64,000 nt of DNA from Psychroserpens sp041224425 (GTDB taxonomy: Bacteria; Bacteroidota; Bacteroidia; Flavobacteriales; Flavobacteriaceae): the NCBI RefSeq assembly GCF_041224425.1, contig NZ_JBGFGL010000070.1, positions 60,712 through 124,711 of the forward strand, written 5' to 3'. Under the pieces are notes generated by a model. That model was not told the DNA's origin. It did no database searches and saw only the letters and a list, made by a program, of their open reading frames with translations. The position numbers and the translations under genes are program-made. This document shows, in pieces, positions 52,943 through 62,227 of this stretch; within the stretch, counting starts at the first letter, position 1, and each line of letters opens with the position of its first letter.

Positions 52943-54391
52943 TTAAAATTGAAAATATATGAACTGCTGTTCTTTTCCACCAAACCAAAATATCAAAATA
53001 ATGATCAAATAGTACATGGCATACCTCAGTGGTCGCTTCCATTTCAATCCTAAATTTTCAATGGCATATTGATGTTCTCTACCGCTCCATTCAACTAAAA
53101 CGAATATTCCCATTAAAACAATTGTTGAAATAGCTGCATGCAACCCTGAAAAATTTGGAAATTCAAATAAAGAGTTCGATAAAATGCCTGAAATATAATC
53201 GAAGGCATGGCCTATATTTTCTGCTCTAAAAAATATCCATGCAAATATGGTTAACACAAAGGTTACAAACATCATCAGGAATTCTTTAGCACTTGGCAGT
53301 ATATTACCTTGAGATACCACTTCCAAATTTCGTCTATTATTATTTGTTAGCAAAAGTGGTAAAAAGTAAATGGCATTTAATGCTCCCCAAACAATGAAAG
53401 TCCAATTTGCTCCATGCCAAAACCCACTTACAATAAAAATAATAAAGGTATTTTTAACTTTCATCAAAGTACCACCACGACTGCCACCTAAAGGGATGTA
53501 CAAATAATCTCTAAACCAAGTGGAAAGTGAAATGTGCCAACGCCTCCAGAACTCTGCTATGTCTCTTGAAAAGTATGGAAACGCAAAGTTTTGCATGAGG
53601 TTAAAACCGAAAAGCCTTGAAGTTCCTATGGCAATATCTGAATATCCTGAAAAGTCACCATAAATCTGAAATGTAAAAAAAATAGCACCTAAAACTAAGG
53701 TACTACCATTCATTTCTGAAGAATTATTAAAAATTTGATTAGCAAACTCAGCACAGTTATCTGCAATGACCACTTTTTTAAACAAACCCCAAAGTATTTG
53801 TCGCATGCCATCAACTGCCTTTGAGTAATCAAATGTTCTTTTCTTGTAAAATTGAGGCAGTAAATTGGTCGCTCGTTCTATGGGTCCAGCAACCAATTGA
53901 GGAAAAAAACTAACAAAAGCTGAAAAAGCGATGATGTCTTTTGTTGGTTCTAGTTTTTTCTTATAAACATCGATGGTATAGCTCAACGTTTGAAACGTAT
54001 AAAAGCTAATACCAACAGGTAAAATTATATTTAAGGAGCTGGCTTTTATTTCGGTTCCAAAAAACGAAAATGCGGTAACGAAATTATCAAGGAAAAAATT
54101 ATAATACTTAAAGAAGCCTAAAAAGCCAAGGTTTACTAAAATACTAACCCATAAAAGGATTTTACGATTGCGTTTATTTTCTTCAACTTTCAGTTTACGT
54201 CCAACCGAATAATCGACAAGCGTACTAAAAACAATCAAAGATAAAAACCTCCAATCCCACCAGCCATAAAAAACATAACTTGCCAAAACAATAAGCAAGT
54301 TCTGCAACTTTAAGCTCTTATTAGTCACAAACCAATAGAGTATAAAAACTATTGGTAAGAAAATTGCAAAATCAATTGAGTTGAATAGCAT
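52943..54391 (-). CDS. MBOAT-family O-acyltransferase (AlgI-like)
   Basis: 482 residues with about eleven membrane helices. Family landmarks are the QLVAGPIERATNLLPQF segment, a GLFKKVVIAD stretch, the catalytic-type His in ISGFWHGANWTFIVWG (here VSGFWHGANW), FWRRWHISLSTWFRDYLYIPLGGS, and a Phe-rich C-terminus. It moves acyl groups from a cytosolic donor to the periplasm for attachment to a polysaccharide, together with the adjacent SGNH protein. Confidence 0.93.
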   Translation of the reverse strand: MLFNSIDFAIFLPIVFILYWFVTNKSLKLQNLLIVLASYVFYGWWDWRFLSLIVFSTLVDYSVGRKLKVEENKRNRKILLWVSILVNLGFLGFFKYYNFFLDNFVTAFSFFGTEIKASSLNIILPVGISFYTFQTLSYTIDVYKKKLEPTKDIIAFSAFVSFFPQLVAGPIERATNLLPQFYKKRTFDYSKAVDGMRQILWGLFKKVVIADNCAEFANQIFNNSSEMNGSTLVLGAIFFTFQIYGDFSGYSDIAIGTSRLFGFNLMQNFAFPYFSRDIAEFWRRWHISLSTWFRDYLYIPLGGSRGGTLMKVKNTFIIFIVSGFWHGANWTFIVWGALNAIYFLPLLLTNNNRRNLEVVSQGNILPSAKEFLMMFVTFVLTIFAWIFFRAENIGHAFDYISGILSNSLFEFPNFSGLHAAISTIVLMGIFVLVEWSGREHQYAIENLGLKWKRPLRYAMYYLIIILIFWFGGKEQQFIYFQF

Positions 54392-54427
54392 TTTATTCTA
54401 TTTCTTTTATCCTAACATTGTAGAAAA

Positions 54428-55474
54428 TCAGCGACTCAAATACCAATCATACATCTGTTGAATACCATTTTCGAGACTCATACTATGTTTCCAGCCCAAG
54501 TCATGAAGCTTTGAAACATCGGTCAACTTTCTAAAGGTGCCATCTGGTTTGTCAGAATTGTAAACGAATTCTCCTTTAAATCCGATAATGGACTTGATGG
54601 TTTCTGCCAATTCAGATATTGAGATATCCTCACCTGTTCCAATATTGATATGCGTATTTCGAATCTCTTTTTGTCCTTCTGAAAACGTGTCCTTAAAATC
54701 CCTGTTTTCCATCAAAAACACACAGGCATCAGCCATGTCCTTTGACCAAAGAAATTCTCGTCTCGGATTGCCAGTTCCCCAAATCTCAACATTTGAGGCA
54801 TTCACTCCAAATGATGATAAATAGTCTTTTGCTTCCTCAATAGAAGCCAAACCTGTATCTTTTAAGATGGCGTCATATTGTCCTTCGGACAACAGTTTTG
54901 CTAAATGGATTTTTCTAATAAGCGCAGGTAAAACATGTGATTTTTCCAAATCAAAATTATCATTCGGTCCATACAGATTGGTAGGCATTACAGAAATGAA
55001 ATTAGTGCCATACTGCAAATTATAACTCTCACACATTTTGATGCCTGCAATCTTAGCAATGGCATAAGGCTCATTGGTATATTCCAACGGATCGGTTAGA
55101 AGATACTCCTCTTTCATCGGTTGAGGTGCATTTTTTGGATATATACAAGTGCTTCCCAAAAAAAGCAGTTTTTTAACCTGATGCAAATAACTGTGATGAA
55201 TCACATTATTCTGAATCATCATATTGTCGTAAATGAAATCAGCTCTGTAGGTATTATTGGCGACGATTCCTCCAACTTTGGCAGCCGCTAAAAATACATA
55301 TTCAGGTTGTTCAGTTTCAAAAAAAGATGCCACATCAGAAGCCTTTGTAAGATCTAATTCCCTATGGGTTCGGGTAACAATATTAGTATAGCCTTTGGCT
55401 TGAAGGTTTTCGAAGATGGCACTTCCAACTAAACCTCTATGACCAGCGACATAAATTTTAGACTCTTTCTTCAT
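54428..55474 (-). CDS. fcl: GDP-L-fucose synthase
   Basis: 348 residues. It converts GDP-4-keto-6-deoxymannose to GDP-L-fucose by epimerisation and reduction. Short-chain dehydrogenase features are the NADP-binding VAGHRGLVGSAIFENL, LLFLGSTCIYP with the catalytic Ser, EPYAIAKIAGIKMCESY with Tyr-xxx-Lys, and PTNLYGPNDNFD. It is about 25 residues longer than the E. coli enzyme, with the extra sequence around LLSEGQYDAILKDTGLASIE, a common Bacteroidota variant. It follows gmd by 9 bases; together they make the GDP-fucose donor for the locus. Confidence 0.96.
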   Translation of the reverse strand: MKKESKIYVAGHRGLVGSAIFENLQAKGYTNIVTRTHRELDLTKASDVASFFETEQPEYVFLAAAKVGGIVANNTYRADFIYDNMMIQNNVIHHSYLHQVKKLLFLGSTCIYPKNAPQPMKEEYLLTDPLEYTNEPYAIAKIAGIKMCESYNLQYGTNFISVMPTNLYGPNDNFDLEKSHVLPALIRKIHLAKLLSEGQYDAILKDTGLASIEEAKDYLSSFGVNASNVEIWGTGNPRREFLWSKDMADACVFLMENRDFKDTFSEGQKEIRNTHINIGTGEDISISELAETIKSIIGFKGEFVYNSDKPDGTFRKLTDVSKLHDLGWKHSMSLENGIQQMYDWYLSR

Positions 55475-55483
55475 AAGCGGTTC

Positions 55484-56599
55484 TTACTCAAAATAGTTTT
55501 TAATTCGATAGCCACCATCTTTAAGGTACTGCTGCTTTTTCATCAATTTTAGATCGCTAGACATCATGTCTTCGACTAAAGCAGGTAAGTCATATTTAGG
55601 AACCCAACCTAATTTTTCCTTAGCTTTTGTAGCATCACCAATAAGTAAATCGACCTCAGTTGGACGATAGTATTTTTCATCAACAGCAACAACTTCCTTT
55701 CCTATTTCGAGCTGATAATCTGGATTTGAAGACGATTTTACATACCCTTTTTCATCGGCACCTTGACCTTTGAATTCCAATTCCACACCAATATGTGCAA
55801 AACACATTCTTACAAAATCGCGAACTGAAGTGGTTTTACCGGTAGCAATGACCCAATCTTCAGGTTCATCGGCTTGTAGAATCAACCACATCATTTGAAT
55901 ATAGTCTTTTGCATGTCCCCAATCTCTTTGCGAATCAAGGTTTCCTAAATACACTTTGTCTTGAAGACCTAGGGCAATTTTTGAGGTTGCTCTAGTTATT
56001 TTTCGCGTTACAAACGTTTCACCTCGTATTGGAGATTCGTGATTAAACAAGATACCGTTACAAGCAAACATTCCGTAAGCTTCTCTATAGTTAACTGTAA
56101 TCCAATAGGCATACATTTTAGCAACAGCATACGGACTCCTTGGATAAAAAGGTGTTTTTTCCGTTTGCGGCACTTCCTGTACTTTACCATACAATTCAGA
56201 AGTAGACGCTTGATAAATTCGAACTGATTTTTCCAAACCTAAAATTCGAACTGCTTCCAAAATCCTAAGTGTACCAATACCATCGGCATTGGCGGTATAT
56301 TCAGGTGTTTCAAATGACACATGAACATGGCTCATAGCAGCAAGATTATAGATTTCATCTGGCTTCACCTCTTGAATTATTCGAATGAGATTTGTACTAT
56401 CGGTTAAATCGCCATAGTGAAGAAAAAAGTTTCTATTAGATTCGTGAGGATCTTGATAAAGATGGTCTATTCTATCTGTATTGAATAAAGACGAACGTCT
56501 TTTGACACCATGAACCTCATATCCTTTTTTTAAGAGAAATTCACTTAAATAAGCACCATCCTGGCCAGTGACTCCTGTTATTAATGCTACTTTGCCCAT
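55484..56599 (-). CDS. gmd: GDP-mannose 4,6-dehydratase
   Basis: 371 residues. It makes GDP-4-keto-6-deoxymannose from GDP-mannose, the first step to GDP-fucose. Landmarks are ALITGVTGQDGAYLSEFLL, VHGVKRRSSLFNTDRI, EIYNLAAMSHVHVSFETP, YQASTSELYGKVQEVPQ and PRSPYAVAKMYAYW with the Tyr-xxx-Lys pair. It is the first gene of the large minus-strand polysaccharide locus and is preceded by a structured leader and a TATATTTG -7 box. Confidence 0.97.
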   Translation of the reverse strand: MGKVALITGVTGQDGAYLSEFLLKKGYEVHGVKRRSSLFNTDRIDHLYQDPHESNRNFFLHYGDLTDSTNLIRIIQEVKPDEIYNLAAMSHVHVSFETPEYTANADGIGTLRILEAVRILGLEKSVRIYQASTSELYGKVQEVPQTEKTPFYPRSPYAVAKMYAYWITVNYREAYGMFACNGILFNHESPIRGETFVTRKITRATSKIALGLQDKVYLGNLDSQRDWGHAKDYIQMMWLILQADEPEDWVIATGKTTSVRDFVRMCFAHIGVELEFKGQGADEKGYVKSSSNPDYQLEIGKEVVAVDEKYYRPTEVDLLIGDATKAKEKLGWVPKYDLPALVEDMMSSDLKLMKKQQYLKDGGYRIKNYFE

Positions 56600-56633
56600 T
56601 GTATATTTGTATTTGACTAATTTTATTTAACTG

Positions 56634-56686
56634 AAGAGCATTTTAAAATCTGTCAATCTTCACCGAAAGGATTGATTGCTGCTCTT
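56634..56686 (-). promoter_or_regulatory. Two-stage hairpin in the gmd leader
   Basis: AAGAGCA at 56634-56640 pairs with TGCTCTT at 56680-56686. Inside it TCAATC (56653-56658) pairs with GATTGA (56670-56675) around an 11-base loop. It lies between the predicted start of transcription and the gmd ATG, so it would be part of the leader RNA of the long operon. No T-run follows, so it is not a simple terminator. Confidence 0.4.
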
Positions 56687-56696
56687 AAATTCGGAA

Positions 56697-56704
56697 CAAA
56701 TATA
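56697..56704 (-). promoter_or_regulatory. -7 box TATATTTG for the polysaccharide operon
   Basis: A full TAnnTTTG match on the minus strand, about 100 bases upstream of gmd. Confidence 0.5.
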
Positions 56705-56950
56705 TTCTAAATCCATTAACCGAGTAAAGAATATTCCACGAATCCACAAAAAACTGGAAAATAGTTTCATTCTGACAAGTTTTCAACAATATAAACTGAA
56801 AGATATAAACACTTAACTAATAAGCAAATGCCTTTCATCCCTTGTGACTTTTCAGATTCAATCGGGTCAAAAAACCATAGCGTATGTTAATATCATGCTA
56901 AATTAAACATTTGTTAATATTAAGTACCTACATACTGATTAACTTTGCTT

Positions 56951-56958
56951 TATATTTG
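56951..56958 (+). promoter_or_regulatory. -7 box TATATTTG for the 1600-residue surface protein
   Basis: A full TAnnTTTG match about 72 bases before the ATG at 57030. Confidence 0.5.
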
Positions 56959-57029
56959 CTATCGCTATTAATCTAATTAATACTTTAGAAACTAAATTTT
57001 TACAGTTTTAAAACAATTTTAATGACATT

Positions 57030-60000
57030 ATGAAAAAAATTTACACATTATTATTAGCCCTAATGATTTCCGGATTAGGGTTTGGACAAGTTTTCATTAC
57101 GGAAATAGCTGATCCAGACAACAGTGCTGGGTCTAGGTACGTAGAGCTTTACAATGCTGGCGGCACATCAGTTGATTTATCAACTTGGGCACTTAGAAGA
57201 TGGACGAATGCTAATGCTGCACCTCAGAGTGATGTAGCCTTAAGTGGAACTATTCCAGCAGGAGGATTTATCATTTTTGCTGCCAATAGTGCTACGTTTT
57301 CGGCAACATTTGCAAGCTTTAGTGGAACAGTTATTCAACTTGGTACTGGAGGTCCTGTTGATAGTAATGGAGATGATAACATTGCTTTAATTGATAACAC
57401 TTCATCTATTGTAGATATTTTTGGAGTTCCTGGTGAAGATGGTACTGGTACCTGTCACGAATTTGAGGATGGTAGAGCAGAAAGAGCAGCTTCAGTAACT
57501 TCAGGAAATGCAACTTGGGATGAAGCTGAATGGAACGTTTGGGCGGATTCTGCAATCGCTGGTTGTACAAATCACACATTAGGAGCACAGTCTGCACCTG
57601 CTGATTATGATCCAGGTGAATGGATTGGCGCTGCACCTCCAAGTAGCGATACAGAAGTAGCCTTTATTGGGACCTCTGCTTCAGTTTCTGAAGGTGATGG
57701 TATCTTTGAATTAGAATTTACAATCCTTAATGAAAGTGCGACTACTGCAACTTCTTTTGATGTAGTTTTAACGGTTGGTGACGCTGCCGATGTTGATTCA
57801 TACACGACTCAAACAGTAACCTTTCCTGCAGGATCTACCGCTGATCAAACAGTAACGGTTACCATTACAGATGATGCTACATTTGAAAATGATGAAACAC
57901 TTACATTTGAAATTCAAAATGTGACTGGAGGAACTAATGCTGCTGTTGGAGCTTTCAATACTTTCGATTTAACCATCACCAATAACGATGCGCCACCTAC
58001 TATTGCATTGCCTTATACTGAAGATTTCTCAGATTGTAATGCAGCACAATGGGTCGCTTATGATCAAAGTGGTGCTAATTCTTGGACTTGTGGTTCTGGT
58101 CAGTTCACTATGAATGGATTCCCTAATCCAGACGATGTTGATTGGTTGATCTCTAATTTTAGTATTGATTTCGATTTAACTTCCAACGAGAATATTGCAG
58201 TCACTACCAATGAGAGATTTGGTGATGCCGTTAATGATCCAGGCGAATTTGAATTACGTTATTCAACTGATTACGCTGGTTTCGGTGATCCAACATTAGC
58301 TACATGGACGGCCTTAACGTTCGATCCTAATAACACATCAACTGGAGGTACACCATCTGCTGATACAGTAACAGTTGTTGATGCTTCTGGAATTACTGGA
58401 ACTGCTTATCTTGCATTTTTCTATGATACTGCAGCAGGTTCAGGTGCTGAAGAATGGAATATTACTGAAATCTTAATCCAAGAAGGGGCACTTCCTACCG
58501 AGGTTAACTTTATCGGAGCAACGGCAAGTGTTGCAGAAGACTCTGGAACTTACGATTTAGAATTCACTATTCTTAACGAAGATGCTATCAATCCAACCTC
58601 TTTTGATGTTGTTCTAACAGTTGGTGATGCAGCTGATATTAATGCTTATACAACTCAAACGGTAACGTTTCCTGCTGGATCTACTGCTGATCAAACAGTA
58701 ACAATAACAATCACTGATGATGCTATTGAAGAAACCGACGAAACCTTAACGTTTGAAATTCAAAACGTCACTGGTGGAAATGCTGCTGCTGTTGGTGCAA
58801 ACAGTACATTTGATTTAACTATTTTGGCTAACGACGAACCTGTATTACCAGGCACATTATATGATGCAGATTTCTCAAACGATGGTGATGGTTTCCCTGC
58901 TCATAATTCCTCGTCTCCTCCTGCTGCTGGACCAGCTCAAGTAGGTCCTTTTGGAACTGCTCCTAATGCTTGGTTCTTATCTTATGACACCACACCTGGT
59001 ACTGATGGTTCAGATAATATTTTTGAAGTTATTGCTGGTGAGTTGGTAAGTGATGATTGGGGTGGACAAGGTATTTTTACGAGTCAAGTAATAGATGTTA
59101 CTGGAATTAGCGTTGTAGATATAACCGCTACTGGTGTAAATGTTGGTGCTAACGATGATAACTTTACATATTTCTATATCCTAGATGGAGGCTCTAGAGT
59201 GGAAACTCCTGTTTCTTCAACCAATGGTGATCCTGTTAACTATTCAGTATTGAGTTTAGACGTTTCGGGTGCTACTAGTTTGGAGGTTGGATTTGAATTC
59301 TCCGAAAACGGAGGTGGTGATGGCTATAATGTTTCTGAGTTTTTAGTTGTTGAAGGTTCAGCAGACACCTCTGTTCAATTTACGTCAACTTCTGATACAG
59401 TAATTGAAAATGCTGGAACTTATGATTTAACTTTCGAAATTACTTTCGAAGATGCTATTAACCCGACTTCTTTTGATGTCGTCTTAACTGCTGGTGATGC
59501 TGCTGATATTGATTCTTACACAACTCAAACAGTAACATTCCCTGCTGGAAGTGCAGCAAACCAAACTGTTACGGTAACAATTACTGATGACGCATTGGTT
59601 GAACCAATTGAAACTTTAACTTTTGAAATCCAAAACGTTACAGGTGGAAACAATGCTGCAGTTGGCATTAACAATACTTTCAACCTAGACATACAAGATA
59701 ATGATGGTGGTGTTCCTCTTCCAGGAGACATAGTGATTTCAGAAATCATGTACAACACACCTAGTACTGATGATGAGTGGGTTGAACTTTACAATGGTTC
59801 TGGTTCAGACATCACGTTGGATACTAACTGGAGATTAAGTTATAATGGTAATACATTTGATTTTGCTGGAACCGTGATTACAGCTGGAAGCTATTTAACT
59901 GTAGCCTTAGGTAGTAATGGTGATGGTACATATAACAACGATAATCCATTTACTCCTGATGTAAGTGCTATTGCGACTCCAGTTGCTACAACTAATGACA

Positions 60001-61832
60001 CCAATAACTTAGGTAACACTTCTGCAACTATTGAGGTTATTTATGATCCAAGTGGTGCAAATATCACTATTGACACCGTTACATATGATGATGGTGCACC
60101 TTGGCCTTCTGCTGCTGATGGCGATGGTCCTTCATTAGAGTTAATCGATGTGACTTTTGACAATACAGATGGTGCAAATTGGGTTGCTTCCGGCTTTTAC
60201 AATGGTGGTACTCCTGGTGCTGCTTATGTTGCTCCAGTTACCTATACTTTTAATGGAACTTGGTCTCCAAATGATCCAAACGGTACAGCTACTGCTAGTG
60301 ATGATATCGTAATTGAGTCTGGTGATGCTGTTATCATTTCAAATACAACTTGTAACTCTGTAACTGTAAATCCAGGTGCTGGGCTTACAGTAAATACTGG
60401 TGTAACTTTAGAAGCTACTAACGGATTAACTTTAGAATCTACATCAACAAGTTATTCAAGTTTAATCCTTGATGGTTCTGTTACTGGAACGCTTTCTTAT
60501 GAGCGTCATGTAAACATTAATGGTACTGGTTCAACGGGAAGCAACGATTTAGTATCTGCGCCATTGACAGGACAAGCGTTCAGTGATTTCGCTGCTGCGA
60601 ACCCTAACCTTTTCGATAATGGTGCAGGAACATTGTTCTTATTTGGTCCTTTCGATAAGACGACAGGTGACTTCGTAACTTATGCCGATACTGAGGCTGC
60701 TACACTTGATGCTAGCATTGGATATAGAGCTGCTACTGATGACAATGGATCTTTGACATTTACTGGAGCTGCTGAAAATGGTACCGTTAACAACAATATT
60801 CTTAATTCAGGACCTGTTCGTCAAGAATGGAATTTGGTAGGTAACCCTTACCCTTCTTACTTGAATGTTCAAGATTTCCTAACTCATGAAGTAGATACAG
60901 GCGTGACCAACCTAAACCTATTTGATGCACCTAGTGCAGCAATCTACGGTTACGATGGAAGTGCTACAAACGGTTGGACTATCTATAATTTAGCGACTAC
61001 TACGCCTTCTACAGTTATAGCACCTGGACAAGGATTCTTTGTAAGCGCTGATGCGGCTAACGTTGCAGCTTATGACCTAGAGTTTACTCCTGCAATGCGT
61101 TCAACAGGAAATACAGATGACTTCATCGTTGGAAGAAATGCTGAGCTTAAGTATTTAGTACTTAACCTTGCTTCTGGAAATAAGTCAAACAACACAGAGT
61201 TCTATTTCAATTCTAACGCAACCCAAGGTTTTGACCTAGGATACGATGCTGAGGTTTGGAGTGGTGTTGCTTCTGAATTTGCTGTGTATTCACATTTAGT
61301 TCAAGCTAACAATGGAGAGTCTATGGCTCTACAAGCATTAAATATCTCAGACCTTTCTGATGTAACCATTCCGTTAGGTGTTAATGCAAACGCTGGAGAG
61401 CAAATTACTTTCAGCATTGCCGATACTACGTTACCTTCTTCTGTAAACGTATATCTTGAAGATGTAGCAACTAACACTGTCACTTTACTAAATAATTCTG
61501 ACTATGTTATGACTCCAAATGCAAATTTATCTGGTACTGGTCGTTTCTACTTGAGATATTCTGAAGATGCGCTTTCAACTATTGAAAATAGCATTGATAA
61601 ACTGAATATCTTCGCCCTTAATAGTTCTGATCAAATAGTTGTTAGCGGACAGTTGTTCGAGAACACTAACTTAGATCTTTATGATATTCAAGGTAGAAAA
61701 GTATTGAGTACTAAACTTGATGAGTCATTATTACAGAATCGTATTGATGTTTCAAATATCAACAGTGGTGTTTATTTAGTTACTGTACAAAACAGTAACC
61801 ATAGCATTACTAAAAAAGTGATTTTGAAATAA
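57030..61832 (+). CDS. Large T9SS surface protein with lamin-tail and Calx-beta domains
   Basis: 1600 residues with a signal peptide (MKKIYTLLLALMISGLGFGQ). Domains in order: lamin-tail 1 (~21-190, VFITEIADPDNS), Calx-beta 1 (~208-321), an adhesin-type choice-of-anchor J-like domain (~322-485), Calx-beta 2 (~490-606), a second globular beta domain (~607-775), Calx-beta 3 (~777-892), lamin-tail 2 (~900-1065, DIVISEIMYNTPSTDDEW), then modules A (~1070-1365) and B (~1370-1515) shared with the next large gene, and a T9SS sorting domain (~1525-1600, ending TKKVILK). Calx-beta domains bind Ca2+ in other proteins. A role in adhesion or matrix anchoring is inferred, helped by the divergent polysaccharide locus. 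Confidence 0.9.
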   Translation: MKKIYTLLLALMISGLGFGQVFITEIADPDNSAGSRYVELYNAGGTSVDLSTWALRRWTNANAAPQSDVALSGTIPAGGFIIFAANSATFSATFASFSGTVIQLGTGGPVDSNGDDNIALIDNTSSIVDIFGVPGEDGTGTCHEFEDGRAERAASVTSGNATWDEAEWNVWADSAIAGCTNHTLGAQSAPADYDPGEWIGAAPPSSDTEVAFIGTSASVSEGDGIFELEFTILNESATTATSFDVVLTVGDAADVDSYTTQTVTFPAGSTADQTVTVTITDDATFENDETLTFEIQNVTGGTNAAVGAFNTFDLTITNNDAPPTIALPYTEDFSDCNAAQWVAYDQSGANSWTCGSGQFTMNGFPNPDDVDWLISNFSIDFDLTSNENIAVTTNERFGDAVNDPGEFELRYSTDYAGFGDPTLATWTALTFDPNNTSTGGTPSADTVTVVDASGITGTAYLAFFYDTAAGSGAEEWNITEILIQEGALPTEVNFIGATASVAEDSGTYDLEFTILNEDAINPTSFDVVLTVGDAADINAYTTQTVTFPAGSTADQTVTITITDDAIEETDETLTFEIQNVTGGNAAAVGANSTFDLTILANDEPVLPGTLYDADFSNDGDGFPAHNSSSPPAAGPAQVGPFGTAPNAWFLSYDTTPGTDGSDNIFEVIAGELVSDDWGGQGIFTSQVIDVTGISVVDITATGVNVGANDDNFTYFYILDGGSRVETPVSSTNGDPVNYSVLSLDVSGATSLEVGFEFSENGGGDGYNVSEFLVVEGSADTSVQFTSTSDTVIENAGTYDLTFEITFEDAINPTSFDVVLTAGDAADIDSYTTQTVTFPAGSAANQTVTVTITDDALVEPIETLTFEIQNVTGGNNAAVGINNTFNLDIQDNDGGVPLPGDIVISEIMYNTPSTDDEWVELYNGSGSDITLDTNWRLSYNGNTFDFAGTVITAGSYLTVALGSNGDGTYNNDNPFTPDVSAIATPVATTNDTNNLGNTSATIEVIYDPSGANITIDTVTYDDGAPWPSAADGDGPSLELIDVTFDNTDGANWVASGFYNGGTPGAAYVAPVTYTFNGTWSPNDPNGTATASDDIVIESGDAVIISNTTCNSVTVNPGAGLTVNTGVTLEATNGLTLESTSTSYSSLILDGSVTGTLSYERHVNINGTGSTGSNDLVSAPLTGQAFSDFAAANPNLFDNGAGTLFLFGPFDKTTGDFVTYADTEAATLDASIGYRAATDDNGSLTFTGAAENGTVNNNILNSGPVRQEWNLVGNPYPSYLNVQDFLTHEVDTGVTNLNLFDAPSAAIYGYDGSATNGWTIYNLATTTPSTVIAPGQGFFVSADAANVAAYDLEFTPAMRSTGNTDDFIVGRNAELKYLVLNLASGNKSNNTEFYFNSNATQGFDLGYDAEVWSGVASEFAVYSHLVQANNGESMALQALNISDLSDVTIPLGVNANAGEQITFSIADTTLPSSVNVYLEDVATNTVTLLNNSDYVMTPNANLSGTGRFYLRYSEDALSTIENSIDKLNIFALNSSDQIVVSGQLFENTNLDLYDIQGRKVLSTKLDESLLQNRIDVSNINSGVYLVTVQNSNHSITKKVILK
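57650..59705 (+). repeat. Three Calx-beta coding repeats
   Basis: Copies at about 57650-57990, 58497-58845 and 59360-59705 encode nearly the same TSFDVVLT-GDAAD- -YTTQTVTFPAG segment, spaced about 850-870 bases apart. Unrelated domains lie between them, so the larger unit is not simply duplicated. Confidence 0.8.
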
Positions 61833-61861
61833 GCCATTAACTTTTAATCTTCTTGATAATT

Positions 61862-62026
61862 ATGAAAGAAACACATAAATCGCAAGATCAAATAACACGT
61901 AAGGAAGCTCTTAAGAAGATGGGGAAATATGCTGCGCTTACAGCTATAGGAACATTCATTGTTTTGAATCCTAAAAAAGCCCAAGCAACATCTCCACCTG
62001 ATCCAGGAGGAAATCCTTTTGATTAA
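61862..62026 (+). CDS. 54-residue peptide with Tat-like leader
   Basis: It starts at an ATG 29 bases after the large surface-protein gene and ends before a strong terminator, so it is probably the last gene of that transcript. The N-terminus is hydrophilic and basic, with ITRKEALKKMGKYAA resembling a twin-arginine leader (RK in place of RR). A short hydrophobic stretch LTAIGTFIVL follows, then NPKKAQA, a good signal-peptidase site, leaving a mature tail of only 12 residues (TSPPDPGGNPFD). I recall similar small flavobacterial ORFs but know no function. The start, spacing and terminator support it as a real gene. Confidence 0.65.
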   Translation: MKETHKSQDQITRKEALKKMGKYAALTAIGTFIVLNPKKAQATSPPDPGGNPFD

Positions 62027-62046
62027 TTTTTTAAGTTTGTTAAAAG

Positions 62047-62074
62047 AAAGCGCACTTTTTAGTGCGCTTTTTTT
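62047..62074 (+). terminator. Intrinsic terminator after the surface-protein/peptide unit
   Basis: The stem AAAGCGCAC with GTGCGCTTT, 6-base loop, is followed by a T-run. Confidence 0.9.
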
Positions 62075-62160
62075 GTGTTAGCGTATTTATTTTTAAACCA
62101 CGCAAAAACTAATTTTTTCTACATTTCAAATTAATAGAATCTAAAAAGTACAACTTTTAC

Positions 62161-62168
62161 TATATTTG
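62161..62168 (+). promoter_or_regulatory. -7 box TATATTTG for the second surface-protein gene
   Basis: A full TAnnTTTG match 59 bases before the ATG at 62228. Confidence 0.5.
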
Positions 62169-62227
62169 GCAACTATATTTTTGGTTGTAGCAGATTGCAT
62201 TTCAATCAAATACAAGACAATTAATCC

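Larger units (their letters stand above)
56600..57029. other. 430-base divergent intergenic region with two promoters and a leader hairpin
   Basis: No gene is visible here. It separates the minus-strand polysaccharide locus from the plus-strand surface-protein genes. It holds a -7 box for each direction (56697-56704 minus, 56951-56958 plus) and an inverted repeat in the gmd leader. The middle part is AT-rich with short TTAATATTA-type palindromes. Confidence 0.7.

Noticed and set aside
57650..59705. Calx-beta copies as a tandem duplication artefact of assembly
   Set aside because: The copies differ at many silent and some amino-acid positions and are separated by different domains, so they are real and old repeats.
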